From NCBI GenBank assembly GCA_031082425.1, contig JAVHLB010000009.1:1-64000 (forward strand): DNA of 64,000 bases, written 5' to 3'. This document shows, in pieces, positions 15,476 to 25,400 of this stretch. The notes beneath the pieces are model-generated. The model worked only from the letters and a program-made list of their open reading frames with translations. It made no database searches and was not told where the DNA came from. The stretch comes from Candidatus Edwardsbacteria bacterium (GTDB lineage: Bacteria; Edwardsbacteria; AC1; EtOH8). Positions within the stretch are counted from its first letter, which is position 1. Every line of letters begins with the position of its first letter. The translations under genes and the position numbers were made by a program.

Positions 15476-16324
15476 ATGGATGCCATCCTCAATATAAACA
15501 AACCGCCGGGAATGACCTCCTTTGCCGTAGTATCAAGGGTCCGGCGGCTTTTGAAAATCAAGAAGGCCGGGCATGCCGGGACCTTGGACCCCATGGCCGT
15601 CGGGGTGCTGCTGGTGGTTACCGGCCGGGCCACCCGGCTTTCCCAGTTCCTGATGGGCCGGCCCAAGGAATATCTGGCAACCATCAAGCTGGGGATCGAG
15701 ACCGATACCTGCGACCTGGAGGGGCAGGTGATAAGGCAGTGCGATGTCCCGGATATCGCCCGGCCGCAGCTTCTGTTGGCGCTGAACGAATTTACCGGGG
15801 ACATCTGGCAGACTCCGCCCAGTTTTTCGGCCATCAAGATCGACGGCCAGCCGGCCTATAAAAAAGCTCGGCAGGGGAAGGCGGTGAAGATCCCGGAACG
15901 GCAGGTGAGGGTGGATGCGATCGATCTTATCGGCGTTGCTGGCGATGAGATAACCATCAAGGTCCGCTGCTCCAAGGGCACCTATGTCCGTTCGCTGGCC
16001 CGGGATATCGGCCAGCGCCTGGGCAGCTGCGGGACCCTGGCGGCCCTGACCCGCACCGCGGTGGGCGAATTCCGCCTGGAGCAGGCCCTGGAGTTGGAGT
16101 GCATCACGGAGCAGGACGGTGTAAGCATGGACCAGGCGCTGGCCTTTATGCCCGAGGTGATCATAGATCCCGACGGCTATCAAAGGATCAAACATGGTAA
16201 TGCTATCATGGTCGCTGAAAAGGGGGAAAGGGACATCTACCATCGGATCAAATATGACGGGCAGTTGGTGGCGTTGGGGCAGTTCAAGGACGACCATCAA
16301 GTGCATCCCGAGATCGTGCTGTAG
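15476..16324 (+). CDS. truB: tRNA pseudouridine(55) synthase
   Basis: TruB makes pseudouridine 55 in the T loop of tRNAs. From ATG 15476 the 282 residues begin MDAILNINKPPGMTSFAVVS, with the catalytic Asp in AGHAGTLDPMAVGVLLV (about 38-54), QTPPSFSAIKIDGQPAYKKA (about 112) and KGTYVRSLARDIGQRLG (about 166). A GTG at 15446 would give ten extra residues overlapping dxs, but the family begins with this methionine. No strong Shine-Dalgarno is seen, so coupling to dxs is likely. ribF follows six bases after the stop. Confidence 0.96.
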   Translation: MDAILNINKPPGMTSFAVVSRVRRLLKIKKAGHAGTLDPMAVGVLLVVTGRATRLSQFLMGRPKEYLATIKLGIETDTCDLEGQVIRQCDVPDIARPQLLLALNEFTGDIWQTPPSFSAIKIDGQPAYKKARQGKAVKIPERQVRVDAIDLIGVAGDEITIKVRCSKGTYVRSLARDIGQRLGSCGTLAALTRTAVGEFRLEQALELECITEQDGVSMDQALAFMPEVIIDPDGYQRIKHGNAIMVAEKGERDIYHRIKYDGQLVALGQFKDDHQVHPEIVL

Positions 16325-16330
16325 AGAATT

Positions 16331-17272
16331 ATGCTGGTGATCAAACGACTCAATAATTTCGGCGTCAAGCATCCCGGCGCCGTGGCCGCCCTGGGTTCCT
16401 TCGACGGCCTGCACCTGGGGCACCGGGCCATCATCAAAAAGCTGGTGGCCAGGGCAAAAAAGATCGGGCATGACAGCGTGGTGATCACCTTCGATCCCCA
16501 TCCCCGGCAGGTATTGTCCCAGGACAGGACCCCCTGCCTTTTGACGGCCCTGTCCGAGAAACAACAGATACTGGAAACCCTGGGCGTCGGGGTGATGGCA
16601 GTCATAAAATTCTCGCCCCGGGTGGCGGCGCTGTCGCCGGAGGAATTCATTCGCTCGGTGATGGTGAAAAAACTGGCGGTGTCGGAGGTCATCTGCGGGA
16701 ACGACTGCGGCTTCGGGGCCGGACGGAAGGGCAACATCAACACCCTGCGGGAACTGGGGGCCAAGATGGGCTTCAAGGTGTCGGTGCTTTCATCGCTTAA
16801 GACCAACGGAAGCAAGATCAGCAGTTCCTGCATCCGGGACCTGATATCTTCCGGAAAAATAGGGAAGGCCAACAAGATGCTGGGCAGGGTCTACTCCGTC
16901 AGGGGCATGGTGGTAAAGGGGCTGGGGCTGGGCCGCAAGCTGGGCTTTCCCACCGCCAACATCAGATCGTCGGATCCCCAGAAGCTTCTGCCGCGGGACG
17001 GGGTCTATGCCGCCGGGGCCAGGATCGGGCGCAGGGAATACCAGGGAATGCTCTATATCGGCCGCCGCCTCACCGTCGGCCGGAGCGCCAGGACCATTGA
17101 GTTCAACGCCTTCGGCGGGAAATATGACCTCTCCGGGAAGAAGGCCGAGATGTTTTTTCATAAATTTATCAGGCCGGGTAAAAAATACGGCACCGTTGAG
17201 GCGCTGATCAGGGCCATAGAGCGGGACCAGGGAAAAATAGAAAGATATTTTGAAACCGGCTTATCATATTGA
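16331..17272 (+). CDS. ribF: Bifunctional riboflavin kinase/FAD synthetase
   Basis: RibF phosphorylates riboflavin to FMN and adenylates FMN to FAD. The N-terminal nucleotidyltransferase domain has LGSFDGLHLGHRAIIKKLV (about 22) and TFDPHPRQVLS (about 54); the C-terminal kinase domain has KGLGLGRKLGFPTANI (about 197) and GVYAAGARI. The 313 residues match the family. The truB-ribF pair is conserved in many bacteria. A promoter for rpsO overlaps its stop codon. Confidence 0.97.
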   Translation: MLVIKRLNNFGVKHPGAVAALGSFDGLHLGHRAIIKKLVARAKKIGHDSVVITFDPHPRQVLSQDRTPCLLTALSEKQQILETLGVGVMAVIKFSPRVAALSPEEFIRSVMVKKLAVSEVICGNDCGFGAGRKGNINTLRELGAKMGFKVSVLSSLKTNGSKISSSCIRDLISSGKIGKANKMLGRVYSVRGMVVKGLGLGRKLGFPTANIRSSDPQKLLPRDGVYAAGARIGRREYQGMLYIGRRLTVGRSARTIEFNAFGGKYDLSGKKAEMFFHKFIRPGKKYGTVEALIRAIERDQGKIERYFETGLSY

Positions 17273-17298
17273 CTTTTAAGTCTGTTATAGATTATAAT
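17269..17298 (+). promoter_or_regulatory. Promoter of rpsO-pnp
   Basis: TTGACT at 17269-17274 overlaps the end of ribF, and TATAAT at 17293-17298 follows after 18 bases. The transcript would start near 17305, giving a leader of about 65 bases before rpsO. Confidence 0.65.
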
Positions 17299-17372
17299 TA
17301 CCTATCATTAACGACCTCTCCTGCACCGCTTCGCGGGAGAAGGCATCAGAAAAATCAGGAGGAAATCACACC

Positions 17373-17642
17373 ATGCCACTGACCATTGAAAAGAAGCAGG
17401 AATTGATCGGCAAACACCAGAAACATGAAGGGGATACCGGCAGCCCCGAGGTGCAGGTAGCATTGCTTACCGAGCGGATCAACGACCTGACCGAACACCT
17501 CAAGATCCACAAAAAAGACCACGCCTGCCGGCGGGGCCTTTTAAAGATGGTGGGCCAGCGGCGCCGGCTGCTGAACTACCTCTCCAAGCGCCATATGGAC
17601 CGCTACCGGGCCATAGTGGATAAGCTGGAACTCAGAAAGTAA
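17373..17642 (+). CDS. rpsO: 30S ribosomal protein S15
   Basis: S15 binds the central domain of 16S rRNA and nucleates platform assembly. The 89 residues include HEGDTGSPEVQVALLTERIN, DLTEHLKIHKKDHACRRGLL and QRRRLLNYLSKRHMDRYRAI, the standard signature. Length is normal. AGGAGG at 17359-17364 precedes ATG 17373 by eight bases. It is paired with pnp downstream, as in E. coli. Confidence 0.98.
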   Translation: MPLTIEKKQELIGKHQKHEGDTGSPEVQVALLTERINDLTEHLKIHKKDHACRRGLLKMVGQRRRLLNYLSKRHMDRYRAIVDKLELRK

Positions 17643-17660
17643 TTGTCCGGGCTTGATAAG

Positions 17661-17690
17661 CAACAGGGGCGATGATGATCGCCCCTGTTG
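17661..17690 (+). terminator. Long GC hairpin after rpsO
   Basis: CAACAGGGGCGAT at 17661-17673 pairs perfectly with ATCGCCCCTGTTG at 17678-17690 around a four-base loop (13 bp). No T tract follows, so it may be an attenuator, an RNase III processing site of the kind found between rpsO and pnp in E. coli, or a leaky terminator. Confidence 0.55.
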
Positions 17691-17766
17691 GCTTAAACCG
17701 GACGGCAAGCAATACCCCGGAGCAGGCATCGGCAGGCTTTCTTGCCCGCGAAACACGCGAAACAAT

Positions 17767-17870
17767 CCGGACCATTACGGTCCGGCCAGGTCCGGCAAGG
17801 CCTGCTGTGATTAGCTCCAATCAACAATCAATTTCCCCCGAAAAGCGGGGAAGGTCCCGCAGAGCTGCGG
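17767..17870 (+). promoter_or_regulatory. Structured pnp leader
   Basis: Three short hairpins occur in the gap before pnp: CCGGACC/GGTCCGG at 17767-17785, CCCC/GGGG in CCCCGAAAAGCGGGG near 17838, and CCCGCA/TGCGGG near 17853. In E. coli the pnp leader is cut by RNase III and then bound by PNPase for autocontrol. A similar role here is an inference from position and structure. Confidence 0.35.
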
Positions 17871-17885
17871 GGCAGGAAGGAAAAA

Positions 17886-19976
17886 ATGGTACAAGTACAG
17901 GAACTGGAACTGGGGGGACGCAAACTGATAATCGAGACCGGCCGGATGGCCAAACAGGCCGGCGGGTCGGTGACGGTGCGCTACGGCGACACCGTGGTGC
18001 TGGTGACGGCGGTGGGGGCCGATAAGCCCCGGGAGGGAATAGATTTCTTCCCCCTGAGCGTGGAATACCGGGAGCAGGCCTATGCCGTAGGCAGGATACC
18101 GGGCGGCTTCTTCAAGCGGGAGGGCCGGCCCAGGGAAAAGGAGATCCTTTCGGCCCGGCTGATCGACCGGCCGATCCGTCCGCTGTTCCCGCAGGAATTC
18201 AGGAACGAAGTGCAGGTCTTTGCCCTGATACTTTCAGCCGACCAGGAGAACGATTCCGATATACTGGGAATGATCGGGGCCTCGGCGGCCCTGTCCATCT
18301 CCGATGTCCCCTTCCTGGGACCCATCGGGTCGGTCAGGGTGGGGATGATAAACGGCCAGTATGTGATCAACCCCACCTTCCAGCAGCTGCAGGAAAGCCG
18401 GCTGGATATCGTCATAGCCGGCAGCCGCGATTCCATCACCATGGTGGAGGCCGGGGCCCGGGAGGTCTCGGAGGACGAGATCGTGGCCGCCATAGAGTTC
18501 GGCCACCAGTATATCAAGCAGATCGTGGAGATGCAGGATGAATTGGTCAAAAAATGCGGCAAACCAAAGCTGGTTGTCGCCCCGGCGGAGAAGGACCAGG
18601 CCCTGATAGAAAAGGTCAGGGAGCTGACCCTGAACAAGGTCCGGGCGGCCAATATCCTGCCGCAAAAGGAGGTCCGCCAGGATGCCGTCAAGCAGCTGAC
18701 CGCCGAGGCCATCGAATCATTGAAAGAATCCTATCCGGAATCCGACAAGACCATCAAGGCGCTGATCGAGGAGATACAGAGCCAGGACCTGAGGGAGAGG
18801 ATCCTTAAGGAGGGCAAACGGGCCGACGGCCGGGGCCTGACCGACATCCGTCCCATAACCTGCGAGGTGGGGGTGCTGCCCCGGACCCACGGCTCGGCCC
18901 TGTTCACCCGGGGCGAGACCCAGAGCCTGGCGGTGACCACCCTGGGAACCGCTTCCGACGGGCAACGGATAGAGGATCTGGAGGGCGAATACACCAAAAG
19001 CTACATGCTGCATTATAACTTCCCGCCGTTCTCGGTGGGAGAGGTCAAGCCCATCCGCGGTCCGGGCCGCCGGGAGATAGGCCACGGAGCGCTGGCCGAG
19101 AGGGCGGTGGCTCCCATGATCCCGGCCGAGGACCGGTTTCCCTACACCGTCAGGGTGGTATCGGAAATCCTGGAATCCAACGGCTCCTCCTCGATGGCCT
19201 CGGTGTGCGGCGCTTCGCTGTCGCTGATGGACGCCGGAGTACCCATCAAATCTCCGGTGGCCGGCATTGCCATGGGGCTGGTCATGGAAAAGGACCAGGT
19301 GGCCATTCTTTCAGACATCATGGGCCTGGAGGATCATCTGGGGGACATGGACTTCAAAGTGGCCGGCACCAGGGAGGGCATCACCGCCCTGCAATTGGAC
19401 ATCAAGGTCCAGGGCCTCACCAAGGATATACTGCAGAAAGCCCTGACCCAGGCGCACCAGGGGCGGATGCACATCCTGGACATCATGACCCAGACCATGG
19501 ACCAACCCCGGACCGAGCTTTCCCCTTATGCCCCGCGGATCCTCAGCCTGATGATCCCGCCCGACAAGATCGGCATGGTCATCGGCCCGGGCGGCAAGAG
19601 CATCCGGGCCCTGCAGGAGGAGTTCGGGGTCAAGATAGACATCGACGACGACAATTCCGGGCGGGTCTGCGTGGCCTCGGTGGGAGCGGCCGGGGTGGCG
19701 GGGGCCGAGGCCTGCTACGAGAAGATCAAGTGGATGACCGCCGAGCCGGAGATAGGCAAGATCTACCAGGCCAAGGTGGTCAAGATCATGAATTTCGGGG
19801 CCTTTGTGGAGTTCATGCCCGGCCAGGAAGGTCTGGTCCACATCTCCGAGCTGGATAAAAAACGGGTGGAGAAGGTGGAGGACGTGGTTCAGGAGGGCCA
19901 GCAGATAGTGGTCAAGCTGATCAAGATAGATTCAGAGACGGGCAAGGTCAGCCTGTCGAGAAAACAGGCCCTGTAG
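17886..19976 (+). CDS. pnp: Polyribonucleotide nucleotidyltransferase (PNPase)
   Basis: PNPase is a phosphorolytic 3'-5' exoribonuclease acting in mRNA decay. The 696 residues have two RNase PH domains (IETGRMAKQAGGSVTVRYGD at about 15; RPITCEVGVLPRTHGSALFT at about 322), a KH domain with GMVIGPGGKSIRALQEEFGV (about 560) and an S1 domain with KIMNFGAFVEFMPGQEGLVH (about 634). Length is normal. A strong Shine-Dalgarno (AGGAAGGA) precedes the start. It ends with a clear terminator 9 bases downstream. Confidence 0.98.
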   Translation: MVQVQELELGGRKLIIETGRMAKQAGGSVTVRYGDTVVLVTAVGADKPREGIDFFPLSVEYREQAYAVGRIPGGFFKREGRPREKEILSARLIDRPIRPLFPQEFRNEVQVFALILSADQENDSDILGMIGASAALSISDVPFLGPIGSVRVGMINGQYVINPTFQQLQESRLDIVIAGSRDSITMVEAGAREVSEDEIVAAIEFGHQYIKQIVEMQDELVKKCGKPKLVVAPAEKDQALIEKVRELTLNKVRAANILPQKEVRQDAVKQLTAEAIESLKESYPESDKTIKALIEEIQSQDLRERILKEGKRADGRGLTDIRPITCEVGVLPRTHGSALFTRGETQSLAVTTLGTASDGQRIEDLEGEYTKSYMLHYNFPPFSVGEVKPIRGPGRREIGHGALAERAVAPMIPAEDRFPYTVRVVSEILESNGSSSMASVCGASLSLMDAGVPIKSPVAGIAMGLVMEKDQVAILSDIMGLEDHLGDMDFKVAGTREGITALQLDIKVQGLTKDILQKALTQAHQGRMHILDIMTQTMDQPRTELSPYAPRILSLMIPPDKIGMVIGPGGKSIRALQEEFGVKIDIDDDNSGRVCVASVGAAGVAGAEACYEKIKWMTAEPEIGKIYQAKVVKIMNFGAFVEFMPGQEGLVHISELDKKRVEKVEDVVQEGQQIVVKLIKIDSETGKVSLSRKQAL

Positions 19977-19984
19977 GAATGTAT

Positions 19985-20016
19985 AAAAGAACCGGAATGA
20001 TATCCGGTTCTTTTTG
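19985..20016 (+). terminator. Rho-independent terminator after pnp
   Basis: AAAGAACCGGA pairs with TCCGGTTCTTT around a six-base loop and is followed by a run of T. The A-rich 5' side makes it look bidirectional. Confidence 0.9.
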
Positions 20017-20027
20017 TTTAAATTGCC

Positions 20028-20056
20028 TTGACAATTATTCGGAACAGTGATAAATT
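20028..20056 (+). promoter_or_regulatory. Promoter of the secreted sorting-domain protein gene
   Basis: TTGACA at 20028-20033 is followed after 17 bases by TAAATT (20051-20056), a moderate -10 box. It lies just after the pnp terminator and about 30 bases before the start codon at 20087. Confidence 0.5.
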
Positions 20057-20086
20057 CGTCGTAAATAACAATTAAACAGGAGCGTT

Positions 20087-22318
20087 ATGAAAAGAACATG
20101 TTTGGTGTTTTGGCTTGCTTTGGTGAGTATACCCATGGTATATGGATCGGGTTATAAGGCGCCTGATCACGGCAAAAAAGCGTCCTGGCTCCGGTATGTT
20201 CCCACAGCAGCCTTCCGGGCCCCTGGGTCTGTAGGTAAAACGGTAAGTTCCGTCTGGTTCACTTCCGATGGCGTGCCAACCCATGCTTCACCCCAGGGCC
20301 AGATGTTAACCTGGGCGGCCAATTGCCTGACCAACGACACCCTGCAGTGGGAGATTTGGGTGGATAACGGCAACGGTCTGTTCGACAGCCTTGGGGTCAA
20401 TCAAGACCTGCAGTTATTTGTCTACTCGGTGTCCAACGGCGATACTCTTGGTGGTCGAGGCCTCCCAGACACCACGGCTGTGTTGGACAATGAAATAGTT
20501 AACGCTCTCAAAAACGGCTTTGCTCCGACTTTATACTGGATGAGGGCCGTCAGTTTGGTGGATGGCAGCTCGGCCTTTGATTCGGTGCGGGTGACGCCGA
20601 TGGTCAGCCCCTGGGCCACGGTTTCCGGCCATGTTCACGTGCCGGGCGACAGCGTTTTGCAGAAGAATTTATGGGTGGAGGCTGACATCTACTTCGGAGA
20701 CAATGCATTTTGGGCCGCGCTCACCGACAGTTTTGGCAATTACACTATCAACATGGACAATACCTATCTGGACACGTTGTGGGATATCGGGGGCCTGAAC
20801 GATCTATCTGGTGGCTACATAGCGCCGGCCGATACCACCATCCGGGTAAACGGCGGAAATTACAACGACGTAAACTTTGATTATACTGCCGCCACCGACA
20901 GCGTCACCGGCGAGGTGAGAGACGAATTGGGCACGCCGTTATCCATTACGGCATATGTGTATGCGCAACAGGACAGCCGTGAAAAGGATACCCAGACCAG
21001 CGGTAGCCACTACCAGCTGTTCTTTTCGACCGCTGATACGGGAACCTGGCGGCTGGGGTGCGGGTGGGATGGGAACGCGCCGTACATGAATCCCAGTGAA
21101 TTTGATATCCAACCGGCCGGCGTCGGGCATATTATTCATGACTTCAAGGCCTACCGGGCTACCGATTCGATCAAGGGAACGGTAACCGAGCAGGGAGGAG
21201 TTTCCAGCCGGGTCTACAGGATTTATGCCTGGTCGGACTCCCTACAGATATCGTCTTCGACCTTGACCGATCCGTCTACCGGGGCATATAAGCTGATGGT
21301 ATCCGACTCTACCGATTATAATGTGGGCATTGACACGTGGAGCGAGGAGTATCCCATCCCCGACGGCTGGACGGTGAACCCCAGCGGGTATAGCAATGTC
21401 AATCCGCCGGCCACCGAAAAGAATTTTGACCTGTCTCCGGCCACCGAATTCATCGAGGGGCAGATCACCCAGGATCCCGGCGATGCCCAGCTGGCTGATT
21501 ATGACCAGATCTGGTTGCAGGCATGGCCGACAAGCGGGGGCAGTGGATTCCAGACCCAGCCTAACATATCCGGACAGTATTCTATTCCGGCAATGCCCGA
21601 TACCTATGACGTCGGAGCCGGGTACAACAACAATGGAAGGTTCCTATTCCAGCCGTCACGGTATCAATCGCTGATTGTCCACCCCAACGATACGCTGAGA
21701 AACAATGACTTTCTGGCCAACTACGGCCATTGCCAGGTGGAGGTGACATTGACCGGCTATCCTTTGGCCACCCAAAACTGGATGGGCGCTTCCGATAACA
21801 ATTCCTGGCCCAATGGCTACCAGACCAACGTCGAAGTGGACAGTTCAGGGACATACAATCTGTATATCTGCAACTCCACCGGATGGAACGTTTGGGCACC
21901 GGGTATTGCCGGGTATGACGTGTCGCCTGGCAGCTATTATCTCGGAGACATATTCCACTCCGACACTTATCGGGGGGTATTAACTTTTATCTACACACCA
22001 ACCGGAGTGGAAGGCAATCCCAAAGACCGTCTGATGCCAACGGTATTCAAGCTATCCCAGAACCACCCCAATCCGGTGAGGAGCATTGTCAGCATTTCCT
22101 ACCAACTGCCCAAGCCCGCTAAGGTTTCAATGACAATATACAATATCTTGGGGCAGGCAGTAAAGAGTTTCGACGAAGGGAGCAAAGAGGCTGGCTATTA
22201 TAATATCAAATGGGACGGCCGGGATGATAGAAATAGCCTGCTGGGTAACGGGATCTATTTCTACCGTTTGCAGGCCGGAGAGTTTGTGGCCACCAAAAAA
22301 ATGGTGCTGATGCGTTAA
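20087..22318 (+). CDS. Large secreted protein with a type IX-like C-terminal sorting domain
   Basis: The 743 residues begin with a cleavable signal peptide (about 1-21, MKRTCLVFWLALVSIPMVYG). The middle contains several beta-rich repeats resembling carboxypeptidase-regulatory-like or Ig-like folds: TDSVTGEVRDELGTPLSITA, TDSIKGTVTEQGG and TEFIEGQITQDPGDAQ, each opening with a (D/E)S/FI.G.(I/V) strand. The last about 80 residues form the FlgD-like sorting domain (LSQNHPNPVRSIVSISYQLP, YNILGQAVKS, NGIYFYRLQ, KKMVLMR). Such tails direct export through the type IX system in FCB bacteria. No catalytic motif was recognised; an adhesin or matrix role is a guess. It is a single-gene unit with its own promoter and terminator. 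Confidence 0.85.
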   Translation: MKRTCLVFWLALVSIPMVYGSGYKAPDHGKKASWLRYVPTAAFRAPGSVGKTVSSVWFTSDGVPTHASPQGQMLTWAANCLTNDTLQWEIWVDNGNGLFDSLGVNQDLQLFVYSVSNGDTLGGRGLPDTTAVLDNEIVNALKNGFAPTLYWMRAVSLVDGSSAFDSVRVTPMVSPWATVSGHVHVPGDSVLQKNLWVEADIYFGDNAFWAALTDSFGNYTINMDNTYLDTLWDIGGLNDLSGGYIAPADTTIRVNGGNYNDVNFDYTAATDSVTGEVRDELGTPLSITAYVYAQQDSREKDTQTSGSHYQLFFSTADTGTWRLGCGWDGNAPYMNPSEFDIQPAGVGHIIHDFKAYRATDSIKGTVTEQGGVSSRVYRIYAWSDSLQISSSTLTDPSTGAYKLMVSDSTDYNVGIDTWSEEYPIPDGWTVNPSGYSNVNPPATEKNFDLSPATEFIEGQITQDPGDAQLADYDQIWLQAWPTSGGSGFQTQPNISGQYSIPAMPDTYDVGAGYNNNGRFLFQPSRYQSLIVHPNDTLRNNDFLANYGHCQVEVTLTGYPLATQNWMGASDNNSWPNGYQTNVEVDSSGTYNLYICNSTGWNVWAPGIAGYDVSPGSYYLGDIFHSDTYRGVLTFIYTPTGVEGNPKDRLMPTVFKLSQNHPNPVRSIVSISYQLPKPAKVSMTIYNILGQAVKSFDEGSKEAGYYNIKWDGRDDRNSLLGNGIYFYRLQAGEFVATKKMVLMR

Positions 22319-22339
22319 TGTCATTCTGCAACTACCCAG

Positions 22340-22370
22340 GCCCGCCCCGCATCAAGCGGGGCGGGCTTTA
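22340..22370 (+). terminator. Rho-independent terminator after the secreted protein gene
   Basis: GCCCGCCCCGC at 22340-22350 pairs with GCGGGGCGGGC at 22356-22366 (11 bp, five-base loop), followed by a short T run (TTTAT). Confidence 0.8.
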
Positions 22371-22375
22371 TGCTA

Positions 22376-22404
22376 TTGACAGCCCATCTTTTTGATGTTA
22401 TATT
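22376..22404 (+). promoter_or_regulatory. Promoter of the C25 peptidase gene
   Basis: TTGACA at 22376-22381 and TATATT at 22399-22404 are 17 bases apart, about 23 bases before the ATG at 22427. Confidence 0.7.
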
Positions 22405-22426
22405 CTTACAACTGCATTAAATACAT

Positions 22427-25400
22427 ATGAAGATCAAATTGACCATAATCTCGTTGCTATCGCTCGCTTCAATGGCCGGCGGGGGTATCCTCAGTCAAAA
22501 AATATCATTTCGAGACCTTTCCCCGGTTTTCCAAAAAACCGGGGAGTATCAGGCAATCAAATGTTCCGGGCTGGCCAATTACGGCAAGCCCGGGGCCCCC
22601 TGGCTGCCGGTAGAAACGGTCACCCTGTTACTGCCGCCGCAGGCCGTTGTCAGGTCGGTAAAAATCAATGATTCATACCGTCTGCTTCCCGGCAGATACA
22701 ACATCGTCCCGGCCCAGAGATACCAGCCGATCTCCGAGAAGGCCCTGCCGGGGTTCCTCAGGGACAGCCTGATCTACAATTCCGGCGGCTACTATCCCGC
22801 CGGGCCGGTGCTCAGCCGGCGCCAGGGAAATTTCGGCGGTTATAACCTTATAAACCTGGTGGTCTGCCCCTTCAGCTTCCAGCCGCTGGAAGGAAAGCTG
22901 AGGATGCTTCAGGACCTTGAGGTCATACTGGAATACGACATTGATCATTCCCGGAATTCAAGTGTAACCGGCCGTGCTTCACAATGGGTTCGGAATAATA
23001 CAGTCAACTATAGTTCTTATGCTTCTGATTATCCCACGGCGGGGATAATTAAGAGCACGGGATACGATCTTCTGATAATAACTGTGGCCCAGTATGACAC
23101 AATCTTTCAAAGACTGGCGCAATGGAAGAACCAAAAGGGCATCAGTACAAAAGTGGCTGTGGTGGATACCATCTACCCCAAATATCCCGGCCGCGACCAG
23201 CCGGAGAAACTGCGCAACTTTGTCCTGGAACAGTATACAAATTACGGGATCAGCCATCTGCTGCTGGGCGGAGATTACGGCCTGGTCCCGGCCCGGACCG
23301 CCTTTGCCATGCACAGCGGGTACGAGGAAATGACCGGCAAAGTGGGGCTGGACAGTCTGATCTGCGATCTTTACTACAGTGATCTGGATGGCAGCTGGGA
23401 CCTTAATGATAACGGCATCTTCGGAGAGCCGGCCGACAGCGTGGATATGTACCCCGAGATCTCGGTGGGCCGGGCAACGGCCGGCAGCATAGAACAGTCC
23501 CGAACCTTCGTCGACAAGGTGTCGACCTACGAAAAGAACCCTCCGGGCGGTTATCTTCCCAGGGCATCTTTCTGGGCCTCCTATCTGGACGCCGGCACCG
23601 ACGCCGCACTGGGCAAGGACATGGTGGAGCGTGATTATGTGACCGATCGTTTCCGTCCGGTGGAGAAGCTTTACCAGTCATCGGGCAACGAAAGCCCGGC
23701 CAGCATAATCCAGTCGGTCAACAACGGCATTCACCTGATAAACCACAATGGCCATTCCGGTTTCAAGGTGATGCAGGGAGGGAACGGCTGGCTGGATACC
23801 ACCCTGATGGACACCCTCAACAACCCCGGCCGGTGGGGTATCCTGTACTCCCAGGGCTGCCAGGCGGCCGGCTTCGATTCCAACTGCATCGCCGAGCATT
23901 TCGTGAATAACCCCCAGGGCGGGGGGCTGGCCTTCATCGGGAATTCGCGCTATGGGTGGTACTTTCCGGGATTCCCCGGCTACAGCCCCTCGGATCTTTA
24001 CGACAATACCTTCTTCGACCAGCTGCTGATCCGGCAGGCCCCCAGCCTGGGGCAGGCTTTGGGCTTCTCCAAGGCCGACCTGATCCCCTTGTCGCAGGCC
24101 GACGGGTATTTTCGCTGGGTCAACTACAACCTGAACCTGCTGGGCGATCCCACCCTGGCGGTCTGGACTGCAGCTCCGGAGAGCCTGCAGATCATCTGCT
24201 CCGACAGCATCAATACCGGACCCATAGAGCTCTCGGTGAGTGTATCGAGGAACAACCAGCCGGCCGGCGATGTCGTCCTTACCCTGTACGTCGATTCTAC
24301 CTACATCAGATCGGTCACCGATCGGTCCGGACAGGCGCTGTTGTCGGGATTTACAGCCCTGCCGCAGGAGGCGGTGCTCTCTGCCTGGACGGCGAACTGC
24401 ATCCCGCTGCAGAAGGAGGTGAAGATAGTCACACCGGGCCCCAGCCTATCATATGCCGGACAAAGGTGGACCGAGATCTCGGGCAACGGCGACGGCCTGG
24501 CCGGACCCGGCGAATCCGGCACCCTGGAAATTTTGATCAGAAATAACGGAACATTATCCTCCGGATCGAATGCCAGGGCTGTATTGAGGTCAACTGACAG
24601 CAATGCGGCAGTGACCGACAGTCTGGCAGATATCTCAGGGCTGCTGCCGGGCGACAGCCTCTGGACCAGCGGTTCTCCGAAAATTGCCATCGACTCGACC
24701 TGCCGGGAGGGGGATATCACCCGGTTCGAAATTGAACTCATCGATTCCGCCGGGAACAGCTGGCATTACCAGATCGGGCAGGATATCTTGGCCCCGTCAC
24801 TGAAATATTTGTATCATATAACTGATGACAGCCTGTTGGGCAACGGCAATAAGGTAATCGAACCGGGCGAGATCTTTTCCCTGGCGGTGTCTTTGAAAAA
24901 CGCCGGCCAGGCGGCTCTAAGCCAAGGCGCTTTCAGCCTGAGCAGCGCCGATCCCTTGATGGATATATTGCAGCCTTCTGACAGCCTTATTTGGCTGGCG
25001 CCGGATTCGGCCTCCTCTGTTGAATTTATCCTTAAAATTGATTCCCTGGCTCCAGATACCAATTATTTCCCCAGGCTCCTGATCCAGGGCTCCTTTGCCG
25101 GGGGGTATTTTTCCGATTCGCTGGTCTTGACGGTGGGGGCGGCGGGGCTTGACGATCAAACGGAGTCGGGCGGCGGCAGCTGGCTGGTGGCGGATTCCAG
25201 TTATTGGCATATCAGCCCTTATAGGTACCATTCTCCGGCCAACAGCTGGTATTTCGGGATCGAGCCGGCCAACCTGGCCCCTTACCGGGCGGTGGACACC
25301 CTGCTTAGCCGGACATTTCTGGTGGGCGAAAGCCACCAGCTGAGTTTCTGGCAGTGGTACGATTTCATTCCCGAATGGGGCTACGGCTTCATAGAATTGT

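Noticed and set aside
17672..18025. A 117-codon open frame overlapping the pnp start
   Set aside because: It runs through the pnp leader hairpins and out of frame into pnp; a shadow of the real gene.
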